A DNA stretch of 64,000 nt from Urophycis tenuis (Eukaryota; Chordata; Actinopteri; Gadiformes; Phycidae): positions 182,001-246,000 of the forward strand of contig JAXIVH010000144.1 in assembly GCA_036785325.1 (NCBI GenBank). The letters are read 5' to 3'. Positions 28,593 through 38,709 of the stretch are shown piece by piece. The notes beneath the pieces are model-generated. The model was not told the origin of the DNA and did no database searches. It was given only the letters and a program-made list of their open reading frames with translations. Within the stretch, counting starts at the first letter, position 1. Every line of letters starts with the position of its first letter. The translations under genes were made by a program, and so were the position numbers.

Positions 28593-30260
28593 TTACAAAC
28601 AGTCTTTTAGGTACACTGGAGGTGCTCTCACTCTGGAAGGGACATGCCTTTCTTTTACTGCTGTGTGCTGCCCCGAGTCACAGGGATTTGCATGTGTGAC
28701 AGGTGTGTTCACGGCAGTGGATGCACCATCCTCAGTTAAGTTGGTGTGTGTTGATGGTGCAATAGGGGTAGGCGAGAGATGGTATCTGTTTCTTCGCAGA
28801 GTGCCCCTAGGCGTCTCTACAAAATAGGACCTTGGAGTGCCTGCATTTGACACCACTGTGCCTCTGTCAAGGATGTCCTTGACCCACATGGTCACCTTGT
28901 CGAAGGGGCAGCATGTTTTGAGCTCTGTGACGACGGTCATGGTTCAGTTTCTGCTTTTGTCTGTAAGCTTGTTCCGTTCTTTTTAGACTGTTCAGTCCAG
29001 CCTGGTTTAAGCTGAGATGGGATGACAGGGAGACACAGGGTGTTCTCATTCTTCTGCCCATGAGGAGTGGCGCGGTAGGCCATGAGGCCAAGGTAAGGGT
29101 CACTGGATTTCTTCAGGATACCTTTGATTGTCCTAACGGCTCGCTCCGCCTCACCGTTGCTTTGAGGGAAGTGAGGGCTGGATGTGACATGGCTGAAACC
29201 CCACTCTCGTGCAAAATTTCTGAAGTAATCGGATGCAAATTGTGGCCCATTGTCTGAGCGCACCACATCTGGTATGCCATGACGTGCGAATATGGATTTG
29301 AAGTGCTCCACACTGCCTCAGATGTTGTGTAAGTGAGTTTGTCTACTTCAAAGGATCTGGAAAAGTAGTCTGCAATGACCAGATAGTGTTTATTATGTTC
29401 TGTCTGAAATAGTTCTGCCCCCACAGTGGACCATGGTTTTGCTGGGAACTCAGTGGGTTGCAGTGTTTCTCTAAAGTTGGTTCTCTCCCGGCTGCATACA
29501 TCACAGTTCTCTATCGGTTGTGTCAGGTCTTTGCTAAGGCCTGGCCACCACACCGATTGCTTGGCCCTCTCGCTGCATTTAGTGAGTCCCAGGTGGCCCT
29601 CATGCAGTTTGTTCAGCATATCTGCTCTAAGTGACACTGGAATTACTATTCTACAGCCGTAAAGTAGCAAACCCCCATTAACTGTTAGCTCACCTGAGAA
29701 TGGCAGGTAGGGACGGAATGCTCTTTGTATGGAGAATTTATCGGGCCAGCCCTCCTTGCAGTATGTCTTCAGTGTGTGGAATACAGTGTCTTTGTCCTGA
29801 TGTGTTTCTATTTCTCTAAGTCTTTTGTCTGTAGCTGGCAGGTTTGCCAACACAGTGTCCACATACAGGCTCACCTCTTCTTCCTGTAAACCCTCCGCTG
29901 TGTTCTCGATTGGCGCTCTGGAGAGCACGTCAGCAGTGGCAATGTCCTTGCCTGGCACATGTGAGATGGTGTAAGAGAACCTCATCAGCCGCATACGGAG
30001 ACGCTGTATGCGAGGTGGCAGTTCATCCAGACTCTTTGAGCCTAGCAGGGGAACCAAAGGCTTGTGATCTGTCTTTATGTGGAAGTCCTTTCCTATAAGG
30101 AATGAGCCTCTCATCATGCTCTTCTCTGCGTGGCACCCCATATGAGCACATCGTCCATCTGACACACAACACCTTTCAGGCCCTCGAGGATACGAGACAT
30201 GCGTTTTTGGAAGTGTTCTGGAGCAGACGAAATTCCAAAACAGAGACGGTTATAACAGTA
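28593..30260 (-). pseudogene. Gypsy RT-RNase H-integrase remnant
   Basis: Minus strand in order: the RT piece 30260-30125 (FGISSAPEHFQKRMSRILEG then VVCQMDDVLIWG, where MDD replaces YxDD), a deletion, then RNase H (HIKTDHKPLVPLLGSKSLDE, SHVPGKDIATADVLSRAP) and integrase with the H2C2 finger (HEGHLGLTKCSERA...CDVCSRER), VGAELF, SDNGPQFASD and SNGEAERA. The C-terminus follows in other frames (GTLRRNRYHLSP). The same subfamily as the remnant at 11355-12568 (both have WWPGLS and GTLRRNRYHL-like motifs). Several frame changes occur (29311, 28940). Confidence 0.82.
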
Positions 30261-30387
30261 CCGCCCAAATGCGTTATGAAGGTGGTGAGGAGAGAGGACT
30301 AGGGAAAATGGAGGGAGAAGGCTTCCGCTACTCGTTGCCTAGGTTACATCCAGAACGTTCCAACCCCGTATTACTATACTACAAAAA

Positions 30388-30480
30388 AGCGGGTCAATGC
30401 AGAAGTAGGAGGAACAGGAGGAGCACTGCCAGAGCCCTACAAAACAACCTCCAGCAGGCCACTAATGTGCATGTTTCCGC
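30388..30480 (+). mobile_element. Tc1-like transposase scrap
   Basis: RRNRRSTARALQNNLQQATN then VHVS, nearly identical to 31800-31875 of the Tc1-like copy B. A 90-bp isolated piece next to the tRNA-Gly. Confidence 0.7.
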
Positions 30481-30515
30481 TCGTCGAAATATAAACCCCC
30501 GACCTTCATGTTTAA

Positions 30516-30586
30516 GCATTGGTGGTTCAGTGGTAGAATTCTCGCCTGCCACGCGGGAGGCCCGGGTTCGATTCCCGGCCAATGCA
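30516..30586 (+). tRNA. tRNA-Gly (GCC)
   Basis: 71 nt. The acceptor stem GCATTGG pairs with CCAATGC plus discriminator A; the anticodon GCC at 30548-30550 sits in loop CTGCCAC; the T-arm is CCGGGTTCGATTCCCGG. It agrees with vertebrate tRNA-Gly-GCC throughout, with intact A (TGGTTCAGTGG) and B (GGTTCGATTCC) boxes. TTTT at 30593-30596 is the terminator. It lies between Tc1 fragments, so it may be a dispersed copy, but nothing in the sequence suggests decay. Confidence 0.95.
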
Positions 30587-30592
30587 ACTATG

Positions 30593-30596
30593 TTTT
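30593..30596 (+). terminator. Pol III T-run after tRNA-Gly
   Basis: TTTT seven bases after the tRNA. Confidence 0.65.
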
Positions 30597-30632
30597 ATCA
30601 CCGCTCAAAAAAATAAAGGGAACACATAATCA

Positions 30633-31421
30633 GACAGACAGACATACTTTAATGATCCCTGAGGGAAATTGCATTTGTTACAATACAATACTCCAGGGAA
30701 AAAAAAAGAAAGAAGAGATAGACATCTAAGTATAGTAGAGTGTTAGAATATATAAATATATAATAAAAACATATGTAAAATATAAACCTATGTAATACAA
30801 TATACATAAAGAAATGAAAATATACATAAATGTACATACATCCAGGCATACACAAGGATGTAGCATGTCGGATTTTATGTAAGACCAGTTGTGCAGAGAG
30901 ATGACCAATTATGTAGTGAAATGAAATTACAGTGAAATGAAATTACAGTTATGCATTATGGATGGATAACCTGTTATGCAGATGAAAGTGACAAATTGTA
31001 TAGTTTGATAACCACAGGCAGGAATGATTTAGAAATAGAAAATAGAAATAGAAATACTTTTTTGATCCCAAGCTGGGAAATTACAACTTACAATTTCCTA
31101 TGTCGCTCTGTGGTGCATCTCGGTGAGAGGAGTCTTCTGCTGAAGGAACTCCTCCGCTGAGCCAGGGTGGATAAGAGAGGGTGAGAGGCATTGTCCATGA
31201 TAGACCGTAGCCTGGACAGCATCCTCCTATCTGCCACGGTTGTCAGAGTGTCCAATTCCTCCCCCACTACATCACCAGCCCTCTTGATGAGTCTATTAAG
31301 TCTATTGGTGTCCGCGACCCTCATCCCACTGCCCCAGCATGTGACAGCGAAGAAGATCGCACTGACAACCACAGACTCATAGAACATCATCAGCATTGTC
31401 CTGCAGATGTTGAAGGATTTG
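30633..31421 (-). mobile_element. Rex1-like LINE 3' fragment (copy E)
   Basis: Minus strand: 3' tail of TCTG repeats (AGAC at 30634-30645), a 3' UTR with ATCCCTGAGGGAAATT, then coding 31088-31421. Very similar to the 3' end at 39058-39800. A 60-bp sliver of another Rex1 tail (TAGAAATAGAAA...CCCAAGCTGGGAAATT, 31030-31090) is inserted in its 3' UTR. Confidence 0.75.
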
Positions 31422-31430
31422 ACCTGCTGT
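31088..31430 (-). pseudogene. Rex1-like RT C-terminal fragment
   Basis: MFYESVVVSAIFFAVTCWGS, ADTNRLNRLIKRAGDVVGEE and LSRLRSIMDNASHPLLSTLA form the C-terminal end of RT, found nearly unchanged at 39419-39775. The first codons (MSVPFVQQQ) come from the Tc1 flank. 5'-truncated. Confidence 0.8.
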
Positions 31431-31600
31431 TGTACAAAAGGAACAGACAACAGGTGGAAATGAGAGGCAATTTACAAGACAACCCCTATAAAGGAATGGT
31501 TCTACAGGTGGTGGCCACAGACCATTTCCCTGTCCTCATCCTTTCTGGCTGATTCGTGGTTACTTTAGCATTTTGCCAGTGCCCTCACCACTAGAGGTAG

Positions 31601-31994
31601 CATGAGGCGTGCCTGCAACCCACAGTAGTTGCTCGGGTGGTGCAGCTCATCCAGGATGGCACATCCATGTGTGCTGTGGCAAGAAGGTTTGCTGTGTCTC
31701 CCAGCACAGTGTCAAGAGCATGGAGGAGATACCAGGAGACGGGCCAGAACACCAGGAGACATGGAGGAGGACAACAACCCAGCAAGAATAGTCCTCTGTG
31801 CAAGGAGGAACAGGAGGAGCACTGCCAGAGCCCTACAAAACAACCTCCAGCAGGACACTAATGTGCATGTTTCTGCTCAAACTGTGAGAAACAGACTCCG
31901 TAAGGGTGGCATGAGGGCCGGACATCCACAAGTGGGGCCTGTGCTCACAGCCCAACACCGTGCAGCCCGATTGGCATTTGCCACAGAACACCAG
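31601..31994 (+). pseudogene. Tc1-like transposase N-terminal half
   Basis: The helix-turn-helix region (VVQLIQDGTSMCAVARRFAV then SPSTVSRAWRRYQETG) is followed after a frame change near 31780 by RRNRRSTARALQNNLQQDTN, RLRKGGMRAGHPQVGPVLTA and QHRAARLAFATEHQ. The reading continues beyond the Harbinger at 34111 (WQIRHWHPVLFTDKSRFN, where the first catalytic Asp of FTDESRF is kept). The remaining catalytic domain is lost. Confidence 0.8.
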
Positions 31995-32248
31995 GGGCCT
32001 CATGTACTAACAATTGCGTGGATTTCCTACTGAAACATGGCGTACGCACAAAGCCAGAAACCGCCGCACGCACAAAAAAATTCAGATGTATCAATCTGAG
32101 CGTACGCCTGAACCCAAGCACATTTCCTTTGTACATACCGAATTGAGCGCACGTGCACGAGTATCAGACTTCTCCCTGTCCACGCCCCTATTCAATTATG
32201 TTAATCATATTTAAATGAGCCCTGCATCAGGGATTCCCCTCTGTACGA

Positions 32249-33652
32249 TCATAGAAAGAGAATGAGCACATCTAAAAAGCGAAAATTTACCGAGTGCGAA
32301 CTGGAGACTCTCCTGACTGAGGTGGAGGCTCGGAGGGTGGTTTTATTTGGCAGTTTGTCCTCCGGGATTAACAGCAAGCGGAAGAGGAGTGAGTGGGACA
32401 GCGTGTGTGAGGCGGTCAACGCTGTGGGTTCAGAGTGCCGCACACACGCTGAACTTAAAAAGAAGTGGTCAGATATAAAAATGGAAGTGAAAAGGAGGAC
32501 TGCTGCCCACCGTCCCTTCAGGAGACCTATTGCCCTCTCAACGACTGAACGAGTGCGGGTATGGAGGTCATTGTACCTCCGCTCTCGGTCAGTCTGAGGG
32601 TTGGTCAGAGGGGTCATAAGCCACGTCCTCAGTGGGTAGCCACGGTCGCCTGGGGTTAATTGAAAGCAGGCAGTATAAGTAAACTGGATTTGTTGTTCCC
32701 ATTTCTTAGTTTTATACACCACTTACATGGATCACACACTATTGTTATAAATTAATGCCGAAGGGCGCCGGCGCAAAGGTGAGGCTGATAATGACATTTC
32801 ACACTTTACGCACGGGTTTATTAACATGAGTACTTTGCACACAGAGACAGGGGCTTGTACGAAAGATCCGAAGCTGTTGCTTAACCAGCGAATCAATCAC
32901 ACAACCAAGTAATGATGCTGTGAAACAGGATAGTATTTGGGGACGTACACTCAATGCGCATCACGGGGATTAATATTAGGACAATTAAAAGAATACAATT
33001 ACTCACCAAGAAGCCACCCATCGCGCACAATGCCAGCCTGCAGTCTGTTCCCAACTATGCGGTTACTCAGAATATTTCGAGTCGTGCGTTGAACCAGGCC
33101 ACTTCGCCACAATGTTGGTTAATAAATAACATTTGCGCATCACATATAATTTGTAGCCTACATTTGTTGAATGGAAATGTTTCCTGTTCACATATAAATT
33201 CGTCATGTGATGGCGCTTTTATGGCAATGTGAGTGCAGTCGACAGCTCCGATTATATTAGGAAAACCGGCTCTCGCTGCAAATTGCGCTTTAATGTTGAC
33301 CTGCTCAGCTGCATTGTATGGGAATGTTATATACCTGGCTGACAGGCGGATGAGTCCGGCCCACACGGCTGGCATGGCCCGGCTCAGGGTCGACTGGCAT
33401 ATACCCGATCGGTCGGACAACTTTGAAACGCCCCGGTTGCCAGGAACCCCAAGGTACTAAGTACCTGTACGTGGACCGGCAGGGCATGGCTCCTTGCGGT
33501 GGCGCGCTCCAAGGCCGGCCGCAGCTCTGCACATAACTCAAGCAGGATTGCCCGAGGGAATCGAAAGCGGCTGATGAGCCAATTGTCGACAATTTCGAGA
33601 GGATCGTTTCTGTCTCGAAAGACACGCTCTCGCCTAATTGCGCCATTCGCAA
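32249..33652 (-). pseudogene. Harbinger transposase (HARBI1-like), broken
   Basis: Minus strand, N to C: 33640-33440 (a frame with VDNWLISRFRFPRAILLELC-like sequence), 33420-33067 (SGICQSTLSRAMPAVWAGLI, FPNIIGAVDCTHIAIKAPSH with the first catalytic Asp, KCRLQIICDAQMLFIN), then 32722-32480 (LTPGDRGYPLRTWLMTPLTN with the second Asp, and TRSVVERAIGLLKGRW with the Glu). The stretch 32722-33067 is degraded and there are frame changes near 33420. All three DDE residues can still be located but no continuous frame links them. Confidence 0.82.
32262..32597 (+). CDS. Harbinger Myb/SANT-like DNA-binding protein
   Basis: 111 codons: MSTSKKRKFTECELETLLTE, then VEARRVVLFGSLSSGI, WDSVCEAVNAV and HAELKKKWSDIKMEVKRR. 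This is the trihelix/MSANTD-like domain of the accessory protein that brings Harbinger transposase to the nucleus and to the ends. Relatives are longer, so the C-terminus is probably missing, with a stop at 32597. It overlaps the 3' end of the convergent transposase remnant on the other strand. Confidence 0.78.
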   Translation: MSTSKKRKFTECELETLLTEVEARRVVLFGSLSSGINSKRKRSEWDSVCEAVNAVGSECRTHAELKKKWSDIKMEVKRRTAAHRPFRRPIALSTTERVRVWRSLYLRSRSV

Positions 33653-34184
33653 TGTCCTCTAATTGTTGACGGAATTTTTGGGTGTGCTTTTATACCCAGT
33701 CATGTTATTGCAGACTTGTCGGTGTTGATTGTTCATCGGTGTTAATTGTTCACGTGTCTCGAATGTGCACATCACTCAATCAACTACTATTTTACACATT
33801 CCTTTATTATGACAGTTTCCCAGCATTTAAATATTTTTATTTCTTATCTCTTATGTCCATCTACTGCGTAGAGGTTGTCTGCCATGTAATAAGAATTTCA
33901 TTGCTCTGACAAATTAAACATGATGCTTTGATCACCTCTAAGTGTCGCCAAAGGGTCAACTGCTGTAGAAATGTGCGTACGCCAGCTCAAGAGTTGACGT
34001 GAGGCACGCAAATTTATACGGCCATTTCAGTCTCGATACATCTGCACTTTGCCGTGAGAATTAACGTACACCATTTTTTTGTGCGTACGCAACGTTCGTA
34101 CATGAGGCCCCAGGATTGGCAGATTCGCCATTGGCACCCTGTGCTCTTCACGGATAAGAGCAGATTCAATGATGGCACACATTG

Positions 34185-36164
34185 ATGTTCTTCTTCATAA
34201 TATTCACTCGGTGTCTCGCTATGGGATGCAGCCTCCTGCAGCCCTGATAGAAGCATTTATCTCAATCCGCCAATCTTGATTGGCCGGTGAAAGTGTTCAT
34301 CCGCGCCGCACAGTAGTCCCGCCTACTATATAAAGTGCGCGCAGGTAACACTCCCCTAATTCAAAACCTCTTCTCACCTGAGAACATATCTCACGTCGGA
34401 GCCATTCATTAGCTTAACTGTCCACCAGACGGATCTCTATTAGCTTCCGTCACCGGACGCTAGTGTTTCGCTCTGACTCCTGCCTCGTCCGTTCATTCCA
34501 GACCGGACCGGTGAGTATCATTCCAGCCTCTCCACGGCGGAATTCATCTCGGCTCCCCTCCACGGACGCTCGAGTCGGTCGAGCGAAGATAGCACACCAG
34601 CTACTCCTCTCGACCCCACACTAGCACGCCAGCTAGCCACGACCTCTTTCTCCGTCAGCACTCCAGCTTGTCGGAGAGATGGCGACCTCTACTAAAGACC
34701 CTCACACCAGAGGAGACTTTAAATTATGTCGCTGCGGGAACAAGATTTCAGGGAAGGACGCCCACCCGGTGTGCAGTACCTGTCTGGGGGTTGACCACGC
34801 CAGGTTAGCCCTCGAAATTCCCGGGTCCTGTGGACACTGCAAAGTGTTCACTGTCAAAAGCCTCAGACGCAGGCTAGCCCGCCAGGTTAGCCTCGCGGAC
34901 CATGACCCGTTTCTCCCCACCGCTGACCAAGGCGCAGCCGCGGAGGAAGACGAGGTCATGGTCGGGAAGGTTCCGGAGACTAGCTACGACTGGGCCGCCC
35001 AGTGCGAGCAGCTCCGAACTTCCCTGTTCCCCGAGGAAGACATATTGGACATCGGTCTCGCAGAGGGTGACGACGACACCTCGTTCCTCATATCAGAGGA
35101 TGAGGAGGAAGACGACACCTTCGCGGCCGTAGCCCTGGCTGAAAAGCCAAAGCTGCCCGTGTCTACCAACAGGGGGGACGGCGGGGTGAGCTCTCCAGCT
35201 CCCTCCCTCCATGTGGACCTGCTCAACACGTGCAAACGTGCAGCAGAGAAGCTGGAGGTCCCCTGGCCGGTTGCAGTAGCGGAACCCACCCGGTCCCGCT
35301 ACGAAGGCAAGCTGCTCCCCCTGGCAAGTAGTGCGGCAAAACAGCTTCTCCCTGTCTTCCCCGAGTTGCTGGCCGAGCTGTCCAGAACATGGAGTAATTG
35401 CCCGTACAGCAACAGGAGCCCCATCTCGGGCGCAGCATCCCTCGACGTCGAGGCGATGGACGCCCAAGGCCTCCTCTCGATGCCTCCGGTGGAAGCCCCC
35501 GTAGCTGCGCATCTCTGCCCGGGCAGCACGAGCCAGCTATCGGCGGCTTCCTCCAGGCGTCCGACGCTGCCATCCAAGCCCGAACGGTTCCAGTCCGCAC
35601 TGGCCGAGAGGGCGTACAAGGCAGCCGCCCTCTCGGCCAGAGCTCTCAGCGCTCTCTCCATCCTCACTGCCTATCAGGCAGAGCTGTTTGGAGCGTCCGC
35701 TGACGAGCAGGACCCCGACGCGTGGGAGGAAATGGCAATAATTGCCGATTTGTCCCTCCGCATCCAGCGCGTCTCAGTCCAGGCCACGGGCAAGGTAATG
35801 GCGACCCTCGTCATTCAGGAGCGAGCGAGATGGCTCAGCCTCGCTAACCTGAATGACAGGGAGCGGGACGACATATTGGACATGCCAATCGTCCCGGGGG
35901 GCCTTTTCGGCTCTGCATTGGCAACAATGCAGCAGAGGTGTGAGGCAAAGAAGAAGGACAATGAAGCCCTGAAACTTTGCCTCCCACGAAAAGCGCCCAC
36001 GCCTTCACCTCCAGTGCAGCGCAAACCATTTGCCCAAGCTGCCTCCCAGCCGCCGCATTTCAGAATACCGAAGCGGCCGCAACAGCCCGGCCAGTCTCTC
36101 CCGCCGAGGAGGGAGCCCGGAGCCGTCTGGCGCAAAAAATCTCCCGCTCCATGCGTCATGGTGA
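34185..36164 (+). mobile_element. DIRS-type retrotransposon, 5' part
   Basis: The left part from about 34185 (TTCTTCATAATATTCACTCG, TCTCGCTATGGGATGCAG) resembles fish DIRS inverted terminal repeats, followed by a 5' leader and the gag-like gene. RT, RNase H, methylase-like and tyrosine recombinase genes are absent: after about 36164 the sequence is unrelated. Boundaries are approximate. Confidence 0.65.
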
Positions 36165-36211
36165 ATAACGTTGGGTTACGCCTCTTTTACGGGAACGCGC
36201 ATCAAAACTAA
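34679..36211 (+). CDS. DIRS gag-like ORF1 protein
   Basis: 510 codons from ATG 34679, uninterrupted. An N-terminal Cys-rich motif (CRCGNKISGKDAHPVCSTCL...HARLALEIPGSCGHC), an acidic middle (FLISEDEEEDDTF), a helical Ala-rich region (RAYKAAALSARALSALSILT) and the family hallmark RWLSLANLNDRERDDILDMP then GLFGSALATMQQRCE, ending in a basic, Pro-rich tail. This agrees with the gag-like ORF1 of fish DIRS elements. The last ~15 residues (MVNNVGLRLFYGNAHQN) come from the sequence beyond the break and are not DIRS. It has higher GC than its neighbours and no stops, so the insertion is fairly young. Confidence 0.75.
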   Translation: MATSTKDPHTRGDFKLCRCGNKISGKDAHPVCSTCLGVDHARLALEIPGSCGHCKVFTVKSLRRRLARQVSLADHDPFLPTADQGAAAEEDEVMVGKVPETSYDWAAQCEQLRTSLFPEEDILDIGLAEGDDDTSFLISEDEEEDDTFAAVALAEKPKLPVSTNRGDGGVSSPAPSLHVDLLNTCKRAAEKLEVPWPVAVAEPTRSRYEGKLLPLASSAAKQLLPVFPELLAELSRTWSNCPYSNRSPISGAASLDVEAMDAQGLLSMPPVEAPVAAHLCPGSTSQLSAASSRRPTLPSKPERFQSALAERAYKAAALSARALSALSILTAYQAELFGASADEQDPDAWEEMAIIADLSLRIQRVSVQATGKVMATLVIQERARWLSLANLNDRERDDILDMPIVPGGLFGSALATMQQRCEAKKKDNEALKLCLPRKAPTPSPPVQRKPFAQAASQPPHFRIPKRPQQPGQSLPPRREPGAVWRKKSPAPCVMVNNVGLRLFYGNAHQN

Positions 36212-36378
36212 TCAAAACTAAAGCGGAAAACCTGGCTCGACAAATCAAATCGTAAGTGAGCTTCGTGGTACCGTTTAACTCTGATTGCGACTTTCGTATT
36301 TGTCGATCCAGGTTATCCAAACTAAGCCTGGGTATGTTAATCGAGGTTCGTAGTACAACCCCCTGTATCGATCGCGCG

Positions 36379-36380
<2 letters not shown>

Positions 36381-36427
<47 letters not shown>
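36381..36427. repeat. (CA)n microsatellite
   Basis: About 23 CA units. Confidence 0.97.
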
Positions 36428-36430
<3 letters not shown>

Positions 36431-36490
36431 GCGATGTCTTGCTCACGCACAGAGCTCTAATACTTTTCATTGGATAATGCGATTCAGATA

Positions 36491-36658
36491 GGTGCAGTTC
36501 AGCCGTGTCTACCTGTTGAATGTAACCGCTGTGAAACTATCGGGAAATAACGATTCATTTCGCTGATTAACGGCGGTGCAGTTCAGCCGTGTCTACCTGC
36601 TGAATGTAACCGCTGTGAAACTATCGGGAAATAACGATTCATTTCGCTGATTAATGGC
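36491..36658. repeat. 84-bp tandem duplication
   Basis: Two copies beginning GGTGCAGTTCAGCCGTGTCT and ending CGCTGATTAA(C/T)GGC, with two differences by eye. Confidence 0.95.
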
Positions 36659-36768
36659 TTTATCGAGACCGGCGCTCGCTCTCTGTTATTGTACGTCTCT
36701 CTACCAAAGTGCTCTATCTCTCTCCGTCTCCCTCTCGTCATCGGACACAAATCAAATCAATTTCAAAA

Positions 36769-36804
36769 GGGACCTCGTCCTGTTTCACAGGCTCGGTCCC
36801 TAAT
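36769..36804. repeat. Palindromic terminus, second copy
   Basis: GGGACC and GGTCCCTAAT with inner CCTGT/ACAGG, as at 4788-4824. Confidence 0.65.
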
Positions 36805-36923
36805 TAAATGTGAATGTAAAGTAAACCTAACACTAACCCTAACCTCAACGTCTCTGTAGACATTGCGCGTGCTTGCGTGTGTGGGTGCTTGCAAAACTGT
36901 CATTTTAATTCATAACATTGAGT

Positions 36924-36968
<45 letters not shown>
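36924..36968. repeat. (AC)n microsatellite
   Basis: About 22 AC units. Confidence 0.97.
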
Positions 36969-36975
<7 letters not shown>

Positions 36976-37500
36976 CGTCCCGACCGCAGCAGTTGATCAG
37001 TGATGGGCAGTGAGATCTGTCTGTCTTGTCGTTGATAAATAAACTGTGAGATATCGAGTCTCCGTTGCCATGGTTACCATCTAGCGTCTCTCTCGTCATC
37101 GGACACAAATCAAATTAAATGTTGTTTCTATTTCGTGTAAATTAGGTTAATGCTTTTGTGTTTTCTTGTATTATCAGTTCAAGTTGTTGTACTTGCCTGA
37201 GGAAATCGTGGATAGTAGCGTGTTTTGTAACGTGTTGGGGGAGTGTTTCCCAGAATGCATTGCGACATTCTGGCATTCTGTTTCATTACATGTTATTGCT
37301 ATTAGATAGGGTTTGGAGGCGAATGTTCAGGACATGTTGGCTTCCTTACATTTCCCTGTTTCATGACGTTCAGTTTGTTGACTGCTGTTTTTGGGATCAG
37401 CACCAATACTCAAACGGCTGTGACTCTGATAGAGGTTCACACTGGTAGCGTCATCCGTGCACATCAAAATTTCCCTCGAGGGAATTTTTGAACTCTAGTT

Positions 37501-38565
37501 TACTTTATTACTTTATTACTTATTACTTTACATTACTGCTTTTGTCTTTAGTTCTCAACCTGTGATAACTTCTGGACTAACTCAGGATACTGTGACATGA
37601 AACATTTACCAAGGAGCCTCAACAAACATGACAGATCGACCACTCACATTCAAAGCCAGATTGCTTTAAAAACGTTTGGAACCCCAAGGATGGATTTGGC
37701 ATTGAATGAACAACGACACTAAACATTAGCATCCACAATGCTAAGCTAAAGGAAAACCAGAGACATTAAAAGACCTCATGAACGCAACCTGCTGAGAGGC
37801 CAAGCTTTTCTAATCGAGACAACTATGGAGAGCTCTTACATGCTTTTGCTGAGAAAAGAGGACTGACTCATACAACAAAGTAACAGAGCTTTTCCCTGAA
37901 GGATAGGTGTATGGACTTCATATACAAATAAAGGTAAGACCACAAATGGTTTTCAACATGATTCAAAAATGTGATGAAACTAACCCAAAAAGTGTTTGAA
38001 AACAAAATTTTGACCTTAAGTGAATTGTTCTCTTGCTTGTCTTGTTGTCCTCTTGATGAGCAACCTGTATTAAAATGGTTTATGCACCAGAATCAAACGT
38101 TTTAAAAACAACAACAAAATTCACTGAGGGTCCAAATTGAAATTCTATTGTACACCACTCTATACTTTTATTTGTTTAGAATGAGTGTGAATTGTTTAGA
38201 ACACATGGAGGGTGCAGAGAAAATGTCCTCTATCATTGTCTCTTGCCACTGCAAAATAAATGTTCTTTATAGGCCAAATATGTTCCTGTGTGAGTGAGAG
38301 AGAGATGAATGCTGATGAAATTTAAAACATTAACAGTGTTCAAATATGCATGCTTCCAATTGAATAGTCTTTTGAGTTCTTGTAGCACTGACTCCAAAGG
38401 CTCCAAAGGAGCCTCACCAGCCATGAACCTCACCGCACGTCACTGTCTGCAAGGCGTCCCTTGCGAACTACCAGTAGCTTGCAACCCCTTTCCAAGAAGC
38501 TGGCCAAAGAGTTCATTATAATCAATCCATTCCGCCCCCTTCTTACACAAAGTGATTATTTGCCA
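37501..38565. other. AT-rich sequence, nothing firmly recognised
   Basis: No ORF above background and no TIR or LINE tail. It may belong to the same old element as the BED-like fragment that follows. Confidence 0.35.
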
Positions 38566-38709
38566 ATTAGTTAAGTCAAAGAGTCGTGCTGCTGTCAAGT
38601 TTGATGAGTCTCGGCAGGTACTAACCAGTAAGAGGCTAAAAACATTCTATTTTCATGAAGAGTGGGAAACAGAGTTTTGTTTCACGAACCATAATGTGAT
38701 GTTTTAATG
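38566..38709 (+). pseudogene. Possible BED-finger start of a hAT/ZBED gene
   Basis: The frame reads KSRAAVKFDESRQVLTSKRL then KTFYFHEEWETEFCFT. FHxEWExxFCFT is typical of the N-terminus of GTF2IRD2/ZBED-type transposon proteins just before the BED zinc finger. The finger itself is lost after a stop, so this rests on a short motif. Confidence 0.4.

Larger units (their letters stand above)
28148..30378 (-). mobile_element. Ty3/gypsy remnant III (deleted)
   Basis: The 3' LTR edge: polypurine-like GAAAGGGGGA (28245-28255, minus strand) before TGTAGTATTAG (28244 downward). A shared LTR stretch (GGGGTTGGAAC then TTCTGGATGTAACCTAGGCA and GAGTAGCGGAAG) appears at 28178-28232 and again at 30320-30375, so LTR pieces bracket a shortened body. 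The body keeps part of RT, RNase H and integrase; gag, protease and most of RT are deleted. Non-functional. Confidence 0.75.
31995..34110. mobile_element. PIF/Harbinger element with both genes (2.1 kb)
   Basis: Termini GGGCCTCATGTACTAAC and, inverted, GGGCCTCATGTACGAAC. The 3-bp duplication CAG (31992-31994 and 34111-34113) restores the Tc1 codons when collapsed. It carries a Myb/SANT-like gene (+) and a DDE transposase (-) in convergent orientation, the normal Harbinger layout. The subterminal GCGTACGCACA repeats near both ends may be binding sites. The transposase is broken, so it is no longer autonomous. Confidence 0.9.
30602..34180 (+). mobile_element. Tc1-like element (copy B), split by two insertions
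   Basis: Left terminus GCTCAAAAAAATAAAGGG at 30602-30632; the body resumes at 31422 (TGCTGTTGTACAAAAGGAAC) to 31994 and again at 34111-34180 (GATTGGCAGATTCGCCATTG). A Rex1-like LINE scrap (30633-31421) and a Harbinger element (31995-34110) interrupt it. About 100 bp of Tc1 sequence appears lost at the LINE site. The right terminus is absent. Confidence 0.8.
36165..37500. other. Unclassified repeat region
   Basis: No ORF is supported. It contains two CA microsatellites, an 84-bp tandem duplication, the GGGACC...GGTCCCTAAT palindrome, a direct repeat (CGTCATCGGACACAAATCAA at 36736 and 37093) and CCCTCGAGGGAA near 37477. Probably one or more non-coding DNA elements related to the repeat inside hAT-1. 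Confidence 0.5.

Noticed and set aside
34702..36159. Antisense and alternate-frame ORFs over the DIRS gene (up to 139 codons)
   Set aside because: GC-rich shadow frames of the 510-codon gag-like ORF; no motifs.
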